DNA of 64,000 bases from Cavia porcellus (Eukaryota > Chordata > Mammalia > Rodentia > Caviidae): NCBI RefSeq assembly GCF_034190915.1, contig NW_026947484.1, positions 139,226,982 to 139,290,981 on the forward strand. Direction: 5' to 3'. Below are positions 11,060 through 23,544 of the stretch, piece after piece; the stretch's first letter is position 1; the number at the start of each line of letters is the position of its first letter. Both the position numbers and the translations under genes were made by a program. The notes below the pieces were generated by a model, which worked only from the letters and a program-made list of their open reading frames with translations, ran no database searches and had not been told where the DNA came from.

Positions 11060-12475
11060 TACTCCCAGCCTCTATTCGTACATACATAGGAATTTATGCA
11101 ATTTGTATACTGAAGTTGTCTATGATTGCAAAAGACCCAGGAAAAGTCATTGAGAAGGGAAAAGCACTGATGGAATTGTCTTACATAGACTGGAAAAAAA
11201 ATGTCTGTCCAGGTATCAAATGCACATGGAAGGCCTTCCCAGTTTGAATGAAGCAAAGCAACTGCTTGAGCAAGGAAAAAAGGGGGCAGGAGCTCTGATC
11301 ATATCCCACTTGGGACAAGGATCAGCCTGAACAAGCATCAGGAAGGAAAGCTGGTCAGTTGCCTGAGACTGAGGTTAATTATGAAAGATCCTGTTGAAAA
11401 GTCCATAGGCTCAACCTTAACTCTTCCCGGTAAGTACCACAGTCCAGTGGGCATGGCAACTTCACTTTGGAAACACCTCCTTTCTATGGACCCTTTATTA
11501 GCCAACCCCCAAGCCACCTAGTCCCTGAAGGTTTGCTGACCCTCAGCCCCCTATCTGCCAATAATTTCTTGCTTGTGGGTTGGTAATTGAGCAAGCAGGA
11601 AGCCACAAGAACTCTTGGGAGCTTCCAGCTCAGTTCAAAGTACCTTCCCAACTTGGGGGAATTTATAGGTTCTACAGTACATTCTACCTGGGAAAAGTCA
11701 AATATATAGGTGCCTGGCTGCAAAGGAGGACTTTATAAAGCCATCCCAGTGGCTTGCCGACTTGCAACATTGTGCCATGGGCCTCCTTGACTCTGAGGCC
11801 ACTCTAGGTGGGGAATAGAGTTTGGTCACATTGTGGCATCCAAGTGGTTGCAGCCTCTTCTCCTTTCTGGGACACACAAACCTCTTCACATTCCCCAAGC
11901 AAAGACTGACCTAGGGAGCCCTCAAGAGTGTGAGAAAAGATGTAGGTGAAAGAGAGCCCATCCAGGATAGTTTGGACCCTGCATCCAACTGGCTGCTTTC
12001 TTTGGTTCCAGGAGAAGGAAATGGATGACATGCCAGAAGAGTTCTATTTTTTCTTTATTCCTTTCTCCATTTTAAGTTTCTTGGTAGAATTTTGACAGTT
12101 TTTGTTCTTAACTTCTCTCCCTTGATGGCAAATACAGTGACTCACTGGCATCACACTCTGTTCCAACAGTGATTAAAACTCCTGTTCAGATAATGTAATT
12201 GTGCTTGAAGTTTCTCCATGTGAATTTCCCCCAGGGGTGATCTCTGTGTTATGCTGTTGGTGGATTTCTCTGATGTCCTCACCAATAAGGGTGGTTCCTG
12301 TTGGACTCCCCAGAAAGGTACCCTTGGAGCTACAGATGCATTTTACATGGAATCAGCTGACTGTGCCAGCTCTCCTACCAGCCTGGGACTTTTGCTGGCA
12401 AGCTTTTCATCTATTTTTCCTGTATTACCAGTGGGAAAAGAAGCAAAAGAATAGCATTAGACTCAAAAGGAAAGG
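11060..12475. other. Intergenic DNA, no gene recognised
   Basis: Only short random open frames are present. I recognise no repeat or exon. Confidence 0.5.
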
Positions 12476-12479
12476 AATG

Positions 12480-12580
12480 AGGGGTTGGGGATTTAGCTCA
12501 GCGGCATAGGTGCCTGCCTTGCAAGTGTGTGGTCATGCGTTCAATCCCCGGTACCAATAAAAAAGAAAAAGACCAAAAAA
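12480..12580 (+). mobile_element. ID SINE, plus strand
   Basis: It has GGGGTTGGGGATTTAGCTCAGCGG (A box), TTGCAAGTGTGTGGTCATGC and a B-box region TTCAATCCCCGGTACC, followed by an A-rich tail interrupted by G and C (aataaaaaagaaaaagac). The flanks aaaggaatg and aaaagaatg form an imperfect target-site duplication. Confidence 0.9.
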
Positions 12581-12584
12581 AGGA

Positions 12585-13450
12585 AAAGAATGGTGAGTGC
12601 AGGGAGGACTTATGGAGTTATTCACTTGGCTGGGCCCAAAGAGCTCTAACAGCTGGATTTGTTGGTTTCTTACTGGCCTCCTATAGGCTCCATCACCCTC
12701 TGGCAGTGCCAGGTTAGGGAGGTCCACTACTGGCCTCCCTGAAGCCAGAAGAGCATGTGTTATGACCTTTTAAGACTGATGAAGGACTGAGAAATAAAAG
12801 CTAGGAAACCAGAAGGAATGGAAAGAAAAGGCAGATCTTGAAAATGGAAGGAAGGGAAAGGAAATAGCAGAAGAAAAGGAAAAGAAAGGAAAGAAAATGA
12901 AAGGCCAAGGACTGCTTCTCAGCTACTGAAGCCCTCACTGGGCTTCCTCATCTTCCCTAAGAAGCTTGGGAAGAGTCAAGTGTCTTAGAAGATACTTCTG
13001 AAAACAACAAGAACCCCAAACACCTCTTGTAACCTATAGCAGAGCCAAGATGGCCCAGGACCTGGCTTTTGAAGCCCTGCCTATACATTCTTAACACTGG
13101 ACTGACTCCCCATGAGACCCAAGTGACCTAGCTCCAAGTGACCACAGCTCCATGCTGTACTCTTCCCCCGAGCACTGACATGTAGGACAGTCTTCGGGCT
13201 ATCAAAGAGTAAAGAGTTCCTAGTTCAACAAGCGGTTATAGGGAGAAATTGGACTCCAGGAAATGGGGACCCATGGAAGTCAGGCCAAGTTGCTAACAAA
13301 AAAGGGAGGGCTCTTGGCATGGGTGGGAGGAGTCAGTGGGAAACTGGTTGCCTTTTGCACTTTACTTAGTATTTTTCCAAATCTTAGTCCAGTTTGATGT
13401 TATTAGGCAAAGTGCCCAAAAAGGTTACATGTCCATCTTATTTCAGTAAA
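12585..13450. other. Intergenic DNA with a purine-rich stretch
   Basis: A GGAAA-rich, nearly pure purine stretch spans about 12828-12905 on the plus strand. The rest shows no gene or recognised transposon. Confidence 0.5.
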
Positions 13451-13453
13451 TAT

Positions 13454-13473
13454 CCCCCCCCCCCCGCGCGCCC
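13454..13473. repeat. C-run with CGCGCG
   Basis: About a dozen consecutive C residues are followed by gcgcgccc. It marks the border of the GC-richer region leading into the distal CpG island. Confidence 0.85.
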
Positions 13474-14089
13474 AGCAAGGAAGACAGATAAAAACTTGTT
13501 ATTCGCCTTCCAACCATGGAATATGCTGCTGAGCCGCCCTTCTGCCTTTGGAGCTCTGCTCTCGGAGGAAAGAAGAGGTTTTCTCCGAGTTTTTCCTCCC
13601 CTCTCCCAGTTCACCTTCCTGAATGGAACCTCAGTTTTAAGTTTTCTTCACACACCCTCTGTTCTCCATACTTCTGTCTCAGCATCTCCTGGTCAAAGAC
13701 AAATAAAGCCAGTTTCCTGCCTGGGCGGCAGTGGAGGGTGGGGGAGAAGCGGGGCTAGCGAGGAGGAATGCGCTACAAACACAGGCCAACAGATGTGCCT
13801 TGGCGCCCCAACCTGCCGGGCTCTTACTCTGCCCAAAGAGCCGCTCCTCAGCCCCACGCCCGCGGAATTACAATATTTTCTCTCAGTGCAATCATCTTTT
13901 TACCGAAAAAAAAAAAACCCATAAATTGCTGATTTGCAAGATCAAAGTGCAGCTTTCTGGTGCATCTGGATGAGAGGGGAGAACGGGAGGAAGGAGAGGG
14001 GGAGAGTGTCGCAGGCATGGTTGCCCAACTTCAAAGTGTTCTCAACAGTGAGTTTTGGCCATTGCATTTTAAATCTTCTTCTCCTCTAA

Positions 14090-15640
14090 CCCTACGGGGT
14101 GTACAGCAGGGATTCGCTGTGCAAATTCGGGGCATTCGCGGGGAGAACCCTGGTCCTCTCCCAGTCTGCGCTTCTGCACAGTACTCACAGCCTCTGGGCT
14201 CCAGAGGAGACAGACTCGCGGGGGGCGCGGGGGGCGTGGTGAGGTGCAGGGTTGGCTGAGGGAGGACTGATCCCAGACCAACGAGTTAGAAATATCAGAA
14301 TAAATCGCCATCCAGTCGCCTTGTCCCTGGAGGCACCTTGTCCCTGCTGCTGCCGGTTGCATATCACCTTCCCAGCCTCTCAGGTCGACTGCTCTGCCGA
14401 AAGGACGGGGGAAACTAGAATAGGATTCGGATTGTTCGGGGGACCCGGGTCAATCTTACGCGGGGGTTAGCGCACCTCTTCATTGGAATTTATTTCTTTG
14501 GAACCCGGATAACCGGTCTGGTTGGCAAGGACAGCGTTGGTTGGGGCCCGTGCACTTTCCTTAACCCAGAATCCCTGAAGGCCGGGCAGGGCTCCGCGGA
14601 GCAGCCGGGAAGCTCCCGCAGACGCCGCTGCAGCAGCGCGGCGAGTTCGCAGGGACTGGGGTTTAGCTGCAGAAGGACGTGAACACAGGCCGGCCAGAGC
14701 CCGCGGGGAGCTTTTGCATCTCGGTTTTCGCTGGGGCTTATCCTAGAGCCAAACAACGGAGAGGAATGCTCTTTCTCTCACGCTTTTTGGGAGCTGCCTC
14801 CCGAGCAACCGCGCGCAGGGATTCTGCCACGTCCCAGCGAGCTCGCTGGGACTTTCGGGATCCGCCACCGGGCGAGCCAGACACCCGGCTTCTCCCGGAG
14901 CGCGGCGGTCTTTCCTGGAAAGACCAAGTGCACAGAGTCAGCCCGCAGCACTTATCTGAATTGTTCTTGTGTGGCCACTTCCAGTGTTTTGAAATTTCAA
15001 GTGTTTCTTCTGACTTTCGAGGGGTTAAAACGACAGAAAGCACTCCTGCTTTATCCTTGGTTCCCAGGTCTCCCAACCACCCACCAGACTGCACCTCCAA
15101 CCAGTGAGCTGTCACCCTGCGGGAGGGAGCGAGGGGGCGACCTGGTGTTGTTATTTTCATCTCTAGGTACGAAATTAAAGACTGACAACTTCATTGACGG
15201 TCCTAGGTTCCTGAGCTGCAAAACAAGGGGTCTCCCCCAGGTCACCTAAATAAAACACCTGGTTGTTCCAGGGGTGATTCCCCTGCCTCACACTCCCTTC
15301 TCTAGCCCCATCATTCCAGGTCAACGACCCTGGCAGCCTGGGCAGCTCGACTCAGGCCCGCGCGCCGCTGGGACATCTCACCTCAGCCAGGCAGGTGCAG
15401 AGGTGCTGGGCGCCGCAGCCGCGGGTGGTCCGGCCCAGGGGCAGAAGGAGGCTGGCTGCCTCCTTTTGCTGCCCAGGGGCTGAGGGGCAGAAGAGTGGGG
15501 AACCGGACTGGAGAAAACGCCTTCGCGGGCCCGGGCCCCGCCTCCCCAACATAACGTCCAGGAAACCTCGGAACTTTCCATTGTCTGAGGAGCTTCACTA
15601 ACTAAACAAATTGTCCTTACAGCCATAGGGCCGCGGAGAA
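14090..15640. promoter_or_regulatory. Distal CpG island 11-12 kb upstream of the TBX15 start
   Basis: CpG dinucleotides are dense over about 1.5 kb, with G-rich segments (near 14218-14236) and many CCGCG/GCGGCG words. No coding exon is recognised inside: the long open frames on both strands are explained by high GC. Consensus-like minus-strand donors occur in the island, for example GAG followed by GTGAGA at 15381-15376 and a GTGAGT at 14188-14183. A noncoding TBX15 first exon is therefore possible but unproven. Developmental regulators commonly carry several Polycomb-marked CpG islands. Confidence 0.6.
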
Positions 15641-15644
15641 GAGC

Positions 15645-18185
15645 TGGACTTGGCAGGGTTTCGTGGATCCCTTTCTGGGTGCCTAGCTGGAAAGAAGAGT
15701 GACCAGAAACCCACCGCCTGCAGGGCTCAGAAGGGAGAGGAGGGCGCTGGCCTATCAGCGTACCAAATAAGCGTTGGGACACCTAAGATCCCAGAGGAAG
15801 ACTGTCTGCACCTGTACTGGGTTCCCAATGGGTAATGGACAACACTTATTTAGTGCTGGGAGCCTGCCGAGAATGTTTGCTTTTTCGAAGACACTTGTCA
15901 GGATATCCACTCCCAGCACTAGGTTCCCCAGAGTTTTAAGGAAATGGCATTTGTCACAACCCCGATCTCAGAGGGCAACCTGTGATGAAGTGTCCCACTT
16001 CCTGGTCTGCACAGCACACAGGGCGGCACGACAGAGATCGTGTTTACCGCTGTTGCATATCTCACGCTTCTCCGTTTTCCTTATTCGAGACTTTCTGCAG
16101 CTCCCACACCCTCAACCTCATCCTGCGCTTGGAGGTGTTTTCCCCAGAGCATCGAGAACTCTGAACGTTAGTCTGGCACTCTTCTCACCACCTTGGATGA
16201 GGACCTGGCCACCTTGCTCAGGAAACAGCCATGTGTGAAGACAAAAAATTCACCAGGCCACTGAGTCCCAGACTAACCTTGCACAGATCTCCTGAATATT
16301 GAGTTCACGTTCCTTCCTTACAAAGTCGGAGCAACTGGGGCAGCCTCTTGATTCCTGGAACCTGTCATGTATGAGATCCCTGTTTCAGCACAGATGATTT
16401 GTGCACATCTACATTTGAATCCCATCAGCTGAACACCGCTAACTCCAGCTCAGATCTATGCTGTCTTTCAGTCCCTCAGCTACTTTCTAGCTTGCTGTTT
16501 CTGCTGGGTGATTAAGGATCCCAGATAATGTAAGGAATTTGACTTCTCAAGCTCAGCATTTTCAGTTCTTTAATTCGTCCCCAGGTGATCATTAGTGATC
16601 CAGGCTGTAGATCACATCAGGCAGTCAGGTAGGGTGAGTGGCTGATTCAACCCTGTTGAGTTGGGGTTTGGTTTTATTTTTTAAAGGCAACTCAGAAAGT
16701 AGACCCTAGAGAACTTCAAGGAGGCAGCAGACTGCAGGTTGTGGAGGTCCCTAAGCTAGACGCCTTTGGGTTGTCACCACTCATTCCTTTAAACAGTAAA
16801 GCACAAACAAATAGCAAAGCCCCTCTGGGCCTTGGCTTCCGAGGGGGGTGAAGCAAAAGGACAAGGAAACTCGAGACTCACAGGTTTTCTGCTCCTAATC
16901 TAAGGGCTCACTAGGTGAACTAAGCTCTTCTAGGTCTCACCTACTTCCCGTGTGCATTCCTGAATGCCTGACCCTGGGGGCAATGAAGAGGGTCTCTGCT
17001 TCAAGGTTGCTCCAGAGGCTCCACAGGTTAGAATTTTGTACCAGACACCCCTTCACTGCTTCACCTTTCCGCCCAACTTTTTCAGTGCCCTAACCACTTT
17101 TCTATCGTATTTTGAAAAAGAAAAATTGTGTCTTCTGGTAGTGGCAGGGGGAACAGTATCATTCCAACTTGTCTCAGCAGCTATTACTGTTTGGGGGATA
17201 GTTCATACTCCTTTCCTGCCACCCTTCCCTCCATCACCATCCTGGAGGTACCTACTCTGGAGACAAACTCTTTAGAGATGTCTCCCTTTGTGGGCCTCTG
17301 GGACTCCCAAATGCCGCAGAGTATATGAGAGGAGAGGGGGGAGATAAGGAAAAAGAGACTAAGGGGAAAAGAGAAGGGAAGAGTCCTTGTGTTTGTTTTC
17401 CAGCATCTTTCAGGCTGCAAGGGAAGATTCTGCTCTGAGACAGCAAAAACACCTTTGTTTTCTGCTTTCCAGTGACTGAGAAACTGATTAGCCGCTCCTT
17501 AAAAAGGTCTAAGGAAAATGGGAAGAAGAAGGTATCAGCATCCTCTAGGTGGCAGCAAGTCTGGCAACGATGTGGAGAAGAATCTTCCACTGCCCTTAGA
17601 GGGATAAACTTCTCTACCGGGTGGTGAGAGTGATATCCATTGAGCTTTCAGGTCCTGGCCCTGGACTTCCTTCTCTGAAGTGCTCAGGTTGTCATTTCTG
17701 AGGATACACTCTATTGTGATCACTTGCATACGTTCCTAAAACAAAACTAGAGTACAAAGCAAATCTCAGCTGGAAATGGGAAAAGAGGTTTCTGTCATTT
17801 CTGGAAGTGGCATTCCTTTCTGAAATGAAAACATTAAGCTTTCCTAAGAACTTTAACCTGTCTATGCAAATGCTGACTGAGCCTGCAATTAGCTGACTGG
17901 GGCTACCTGCCTGTCTGTACTGAAGCAATGAACCTCTTAGAAAGAGAACACGGGAATGTGAGAGTATGTAGGGTAAAATTAGCTGAAATGTAAGTATGTT
18001 CTGCGAGAGAATGAGGACATGGCCAAAGCAATGCATTTGCTTTTACTGGTCCACAGCCTTTGCTGGACTTCTGATGTACTGGCAGGAACATGGCAGAGAA
18101 AAGGAAGAAGAAGAAGAAAAAAAGAAGCAGATATAAAAATTCCTCCCAGTCACACAGGATAACAAAAGCCTGTGTTTGAAGCTTG
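15645..18185. other. Intergenic DNA, no gene recognised
   Basis: Unique sequence dominates. An octamer-like ATGCAAAT lies near 17865 within a repeat-free block at about 17680-18060. No exon, RNA gene or clear repeat is seen. Confidence 0.5.
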
Positions 18186-18187
18186 TT

Positions 18188-18320
18188 GTGGGGTTGAGGC
18201 CAGCTTAGGCAACTTAGCAAGACTCTGTCTTAAAATAAAATAAAAGAAGCAGGTGAAGTAGCTCAGTGGTAGAGCACCTTGGGCTTCAAACCCAGGGTAG
18301 ATTAAAAAAAAAAAAAAAAC
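18188..18320 (+). mobile_element. B1-ID composite SINE (truncated B1, linker, ID), plus strand
   Basis: A B1 3' part (GAGGCCAGCTTAGGCAACTTAGC then actctgtctt) is followed by an AAAATAAAATAAAA linker and an ID-like right half (gtagctcagtggtagagcac, then ttcaaaccca) with a poly-A tail. B1 first and ID second is the MEN/B1-dID arrangement described in non-muroid rodents. Confidence 0.8.
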
Positions 18321-18324
18321 AACC

Positions 18325-19185
18325 CTCCTATATTCTTGCACACATTTACATGCATAACCAGTTTTTTCTAAACTCTTTCCTTGAAAGGAATAAATATGCA
18401 CATAAGGGTTCAGTCATTAAACAAACAAACACAAATGCCTACCACAAACAGAGCATTTTATTAATCTCTCCTCTACAGATATGTGTATGCATCACATGAC
18501 ATCTGAATAGAGACTCAACTAGCAAATTCCAGTCTGGTTTTGTTGCTGTTTTGTGAGACTCTCAAGTCTTAATTGTCAGAGTGATAGGGTTCAGACCTCA
18601 GGATACACACACGCTTTGGGTTGTCACCGGAGGTGGTAATGAGTTTGCTGGCCCCTAGGAGTTCACAGTTTTCTTCCTATGTAGTTGTGAAAATGGGGAA
18701 GGGACAGCCTTGTCTTCCAAGTCCAACTTAGGGTTAATGCTGAGAAGCAGTGTGCTAAAACCTTTTCAAATAATACTTTTCATTTCTAAATCCTTTTCTT
18801 CTTTTAGGAGCATTCTAAAGAGTTTGTTATAAACTCCGCTATCAACAAAATTTTTTAATGCATATGGTAAAAAGAAAAGACTGATTTAGGGCTGCTTCCA
18901 CAGTGTATACTTCAACAGCATGCAAGCAAACAAGGGCACATATACAAGCAAATATACACATGACTACACAAATCATTTAGATTTACACGGAGTGTACCTA
19001 GAAAAAAGAATAGGGGAAGGTTCGCCCACATTTTCCTACTTCTCAAACTAGAAAGTTCACAGACTCAAAATATCATTTAGCTTTTTAAAAAATTAAGTTT
19101 ATTGGTACAATTTTAATACAATGATCCCATTTATTATAAGGAATTTGTACCTATACATAAAATATACCTTAATTTGTCTTTCTTT
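18325..19185. other. Intergenic DNA, no gene recognised
   Basis: No exon or RNA gene is visible. The part after about 19085 becomes strongly AT-rich at the border of a probable L1 remnant. Confidence 0.45.
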
Positions 19186-19189
19186 TTTC

Positions 19190-19325
19190 ACTTAGCTTTT
19201 TAGAAAAGTTATTTAAGTGACAATTTTTTCATGTTTATTGTGTATGTGTTTTGAACTACAAATACATTGTGAACTACACTGAGCTAATTAACACAAAATT
19301 ACTTTCTGTATGTGTGTGTTCAGAA
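19190..19325 (-). repeat. L1 3'UTR remnant, minus strand (old L1M type)
   Basis: The order of words (agtgacaatttttt, a catgtttattgtgtatgtg-like word, gttttgaactac, atacattgtgaac, gagctaattaacac) parallels the reverse complement of old mammalian L1M 3' ends. It is diverged and short. Confidence 0.5.
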
Positions 19326-20318
19326 CGATTAAAATACACCCTCACTGGTTTTCAAGAATAAAATATGCTGATTGTCGTCACTATGTTGTTCTACAATTTT
19401 CTTAAACTTATTTTTCCTCACTGAAATGGTTATCATTTATTTACCAGCCACTTGGCTTTTTAAGTCATTTTCACATGCCTTATACACTTAGCTGTTTTAT
19501 CAGTGCGTCAGTAAACAAAACAGACATCAACTGGGCGACATAGAAGCAAATGAGCCCATTGCCCCATTGCTCCGTGGAATAGTGGCTAAAATCCAAAGGC
19601 GGATTCCTGGTGTCCGGTGCTCAGATGGTCTAATACAAATCCGTGAATGAGCCTCAACAACTTCTGAGTAGGCATCCTCAGGTAGGAAGATATTCCTGGG
19701 CAGGGCTTTTGAAGTTTAAATTGCAGACCAAACAAAAAGAGGTAGCCAGTCAAAAGCTTCAGTGGATATAATGCCAGTGAGGGATTGAGGCAAAGGTGAG
19801 TGTGCAAGTTGGCGGCCAGTGGAACTAGTCTGCGACTTTCAAGCCTACCCAGAGCCAGAGCCAGGGTCCATTACAATCCTCCTGCGGGGAGGACACTGCA
19901 GAACTGGAGTATCTTTCCACGCATTACGGGACGTTGTAAACCGTGCAGGATTTCCTTAATGGTGTTTTCATCCTCTGTCTAGTGAAGTATGTAACAAAGA
20001 AAAACACCGGACTATGTCAGTTTGAAAACGGTCTTTCCCCTTACTAACGGATTTTCCTTTTCAGAGCACACTTATTTTCCGTCTTTTAGGCGCTAACCTT
20101 AGATTTCAACCCCTATGATCATTACCACTACACCTATGTAGGTGTGACAGGCTCAGGCTTTTGCGGCATGTAATAGTTAAATAACCTAAGTGGACAGCTA
20201 GGACTCAGGAAGAGCCTTAGCCACAGCTTCCTTCCCTGGTCCGTTTTTTGGCAACAGCCAAACCCCTCTCCTCCCTTGTTTTGCGAGCCAGTAGGGCAAG
20301 CAAAAAGGCGATCCAGGA

Positions 20319-20362
20319 GCTGGAGGTAGCTGGAGGTAGCTGGAGGTAGCTGGAAGCGGAGG

Positions 20363-20416
<54 letters not shown>
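20319..20416. repeat. 10-bp minisatellite next to a (TG)n microsatellite
   Basis: Nearly four copies of a 10-bp unit, agctggaggt, lie at 20319-20355. They are followed by an uninterrupted (GT)n run to 20416. Alternating TG can adopt Z-DNA, and it sits at the edge of a CpG-rich block. Confidence 0.93.
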
Positions 20417-20420
<4 letters not shown>

Positions 20421-20599
20421 GCACATATAGAGAAGCTTTGCGTTTTCACTTGCCTCGGAGCAAAGTAAAGCCTCTATGTCAGGCTCCCTTTGCACTAAAT
20501 GACTCGAAGGACGCCAGGCAGAACTCTGTGCGTGCTGGATTATCCAGACACAAATCAAGCTGCCTTTGTCCCCAAGTGGAGAACTGCATCAGCTCCGGC

Positions 20600-21680
20600 C
20601 TCTGGTGGGCTGAGCAGGGAGAGCGAGTAAAAAGGGTTGAGGAAAATGTGGAGGTCAAGCTTCAGGTCAGGCGGTCCGGGAAGAGTGTCCCGCGTGCAAA
20701 CACGCCTCACCTTTTATGAGCTATTTCAGACCCAAGGCGCCCAAAGATTTCGCGTGCGCAGCAACCTTTCACGCTGGGCGCCCTTGCGCCACATGACTGG
20801 TTGCAAGGTTCCCGCAGGCTGTCTGGTCCCAGCTCTAACGTGGGGCATCTCTTCTCCACGTGAGCAGGACAAGCCATCTTTGCCCTACCTTTACGTTTAG
20901 GGAGATGAAGGGCTAAATCACCTGTCTATTCTACCCAGATGTTACATGCTTTTTTGTCTTCTAGAGGGGAAAAAGACTACTTTGACTTTCTTTTTTTCCT
21001 TCTTCAGATTTTTGAAAAGCGACTGTCCTTCATCCAGTTCCTGGAAGGGCCTACCCGAGGGACACAGCTTTTGGGGAAATGGGCTGGGTGTGCGCAAGCC
21101 TTCCCGGGACTCTGTTACTGGACCTTGCGGCTCCAGTTCGACGTTGCGTGGGAGGGTGGGACGGAGGAGGCTTCCAGAAGAGGGGCGAGGTTGAGCCCCT
21201 CGAAATGCCTCCAATTCTTTGCCTGACATTTTCTCCCTCAGGAGTCCTATGGAGAAATACCAGGGGACAGCCTCGAAGAACCCTTCCCGCAGACCTCGAG
21301 CTGCTGTTTGGTGGAGGAGTCGGTGGCAGTTGAGTCTTTGTGCTCTGGGGTTTTATTTCTCAAGCTGCACTAAGGAGTGCTACTGTCCGCGCTTCCCGCT
21401 GGTTCTCGGGCTGCTTCCGCACACCCGCACACCAGGGGACACCCCCTCCGCAGCGCCCAGGGCCGAGGTCTCTGAGCACTCGTGTTACGAATTTTATCTG
21501 CTGGCCACTTGAAGGTCTCAGGGCTCTGAATGCTAAGAATTTGCCCCCTTAAATGGGAAACAGCATGAAAGGTTTCGATGGTCTAGCTGTTCTGACAGCC
21601 CAGCGCACAGCGGACAGCGCGAGACGATCCTGCTTTGCAACTGCGCACCTTCCTGCCCGGCCACTCCTGTCCCTGTCCTG
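20600..21680. promoter_or_regulatory. Second distal CpG-rich island, 17-18 kb upstream of TBX15
   Basis: CpG density is raised over about 1.1 kb, with words such as ttcgcgtgcgcagc and acgctgggcgccc and an E-box CACGTG near 20858. A consensus-like minus-strand donor (AAAAG followed by GTGAGG) lies at 20710-20705. No coding exon is recognised. It may be an alternative promoter or a Polycomb-type island of the TBX15 domain (inference). Confidence 0.5.
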
Positions 21681-21684
21681 TTCG

Positions 21685-23300
21685 CCCAGCTCTGGCAGGA
21701 GGTGAAAGGGCAGCCTCAGACCCAGGTACAGACTGGGGATAATCCATAGGCCAGGATGCCTAGATTCGGGCTGGGGAACTACTCCAGAGTAAACCAAAGA
21801 ACATCTTGGGTTGTGAACCAGAGAGTCTAACTTTACTCTGGGGCCCCTGCTAGACTAGCAATAGGCCTGGAGCAAGAGGCCACGTTTCCTAGTGTCAGGT
21901 TAGCGTGGGGCCCACACCTCCTTCCTTCTTTGGATTGCAGGGCTCTGTGGGGTTGTGGACAGCAGTCAAGAGGCCTGGGAGCCGCAGGCCTGGATCCGCT
22001 CCGCGGGCAAGGAGACCTCAGGCATGGGTGTGCAGGGATGCAGCATAAACTGGACTGTGCATCTACTCATCCACGCAGAGGTCTTTAGGGTCCCCGGCCC
22101 CGTTGGTGTCTGTGGCTTCACCTTCTGCCTCAGCTCTGAGGCTTTCAGTTTCAGAGACCCGAAGGAGAACTTTCGTGATTGTGCAACATCCTGAGCCTTT
22201 GCGTGTGCTACACCTCTTGTCTGATTCAGGAGCGTGTAAGGCTTAGTTAGTTGTAGGCTGCTTTCCCTCTAGCCGGTTTTTCTCACCCTTCAACATCAGA
22301 TTCAGAAACAGAGCTGGGGGTAGGAGGCTAGTAAAAACTACTATAGGAAGACAGAGAAAATTTAAATAGTCACAAGACTGCCCCCCGGTGATAGTTTTCA
22401 GCAATAACATTTTTGGGCAACTATATTGGCTTTGTATCTTTTGAGCTAATGTCACTTGTGGTAGAAAAGTTACTGAATCCAAGTTTAGTTCCTCAAGACA
22501 GGGAGAAATGGCTGCCTCAAACCCTTTATCCAATGACTCTGAGCATTTGTTCAATTCGTCTTTCCAGCTTTACTTCTGTTAGCTTTTGAGAGCTGCACTT
22601 TCAAAATAAAGTTCTGCTCTCCCCAAGAGGCAGACTGGCTCCCACCCAACCCTTTTTTTTTTTCCTTCTTCTTCTTCTCCTTCTTTTTTTTTTTTTTTTT
22701 TTTTTTTCTCCCCTCCTTCCGAGTTTCCTCTTTCTGAAACAATAGCACGGGCGGCTGGAGTCAGTCTGATGATATAATCCTTAAGGCATTCACGGGCAGA
22801 CCAGGGGCCAAGCTATCAAAGGGTTCAGCTTTTTCTTCTTCTCTTTTTTTAAGCTGTTTACTATTCAGGAAATTTGGTAATTATTTTTTTTTTCTCTCCA
22901 TGTAATGGTATTGCCCTCTTCCTTTTGATATTAGATCCCCTATGGGCCCCTAACTTCATGCTGTAGAGAAAGGAGAAAGATGAAGGGACTGAATTCTGCA
23001 TCAGAATGTAATTTTCCTTTATGTCATCATTGCTGCTAAAGACCAGCTGAGGGCTTCCAAAAGAACAGAACCCCCAGAGCACGCAGTCTTCATGTTTCTG
23101 GGGACAGAAAAGAGTGCCAATTCCACTTATTCCTTTACGCCACAAACGAGTTTTTTGTATCTGATTCATCTAAAAATGCTTTTATAATAAGATTGAAAAG
23201 GCACAGCAGGAGGGGGAAGGGAGAATAGTAACCAAAACTGGGTTAGAATATTTACAGTGAATCATGGTATTTTTGGGGAGGAGGACCTGTGAGTGGCTTA
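21685..23300. other. Intergenic DNA with a pyrimidine-rich tract
   Basis: A T- and TTC-rich tract spans about 22651-22707. No exon, RNA gene or clear transposon is recognised in the rest. Confidence 0.5.
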
Positions 23301-23309
23301 TGTATCAGT

Positions 23310-23425
23310 CTCATTATGCTCAGGATGCTGTCTTGTTTACCACAGTTTTCCCTGTGCCAAGCACTGTGTCTTACTTACAACAGGCAGCACTCAACAAATT
23401 TTTGTCCTCTGAATGTTTGAAAAAT
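23310..23425 (+). repeat. L2 3'-end remnant
   Basis: The order tcttgtttaccacagttttccctgtgcc, agcactgtg, then cactcaacaaatttttgt follows the L2 3' end consensus (ttgttcactgctgtatcccc, agtgcctgg, gctcaataaatatttgt). It is diverged. Confidence 0.5.
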
Positions 23426-23544
23426 GTAAAACAAAGAAGCATAAGGAAGATTGGATTTTTTTTATTCCATTCAGTTGAAATCCCTTCATGTTGCATTTCT
23501 AGAGCCTATGTGTCCTTCAAAGCAAAACCAATTCTCTAAGAGAT

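Noticed and set aside
13394..13924. 176-codon plus-strand open frame
   Set aside because: No homology I can recognise, low-complexity ends (poly-C and poly-A), and no splice or promoter context.
14679..15160. Overlapping open frames of about 140 codons on both strands in the distal CpG island
   Set aside because: Open on both strands with no recognisable domain or splice context; explained by few AT-rich stop codons in GC-rich DNA.
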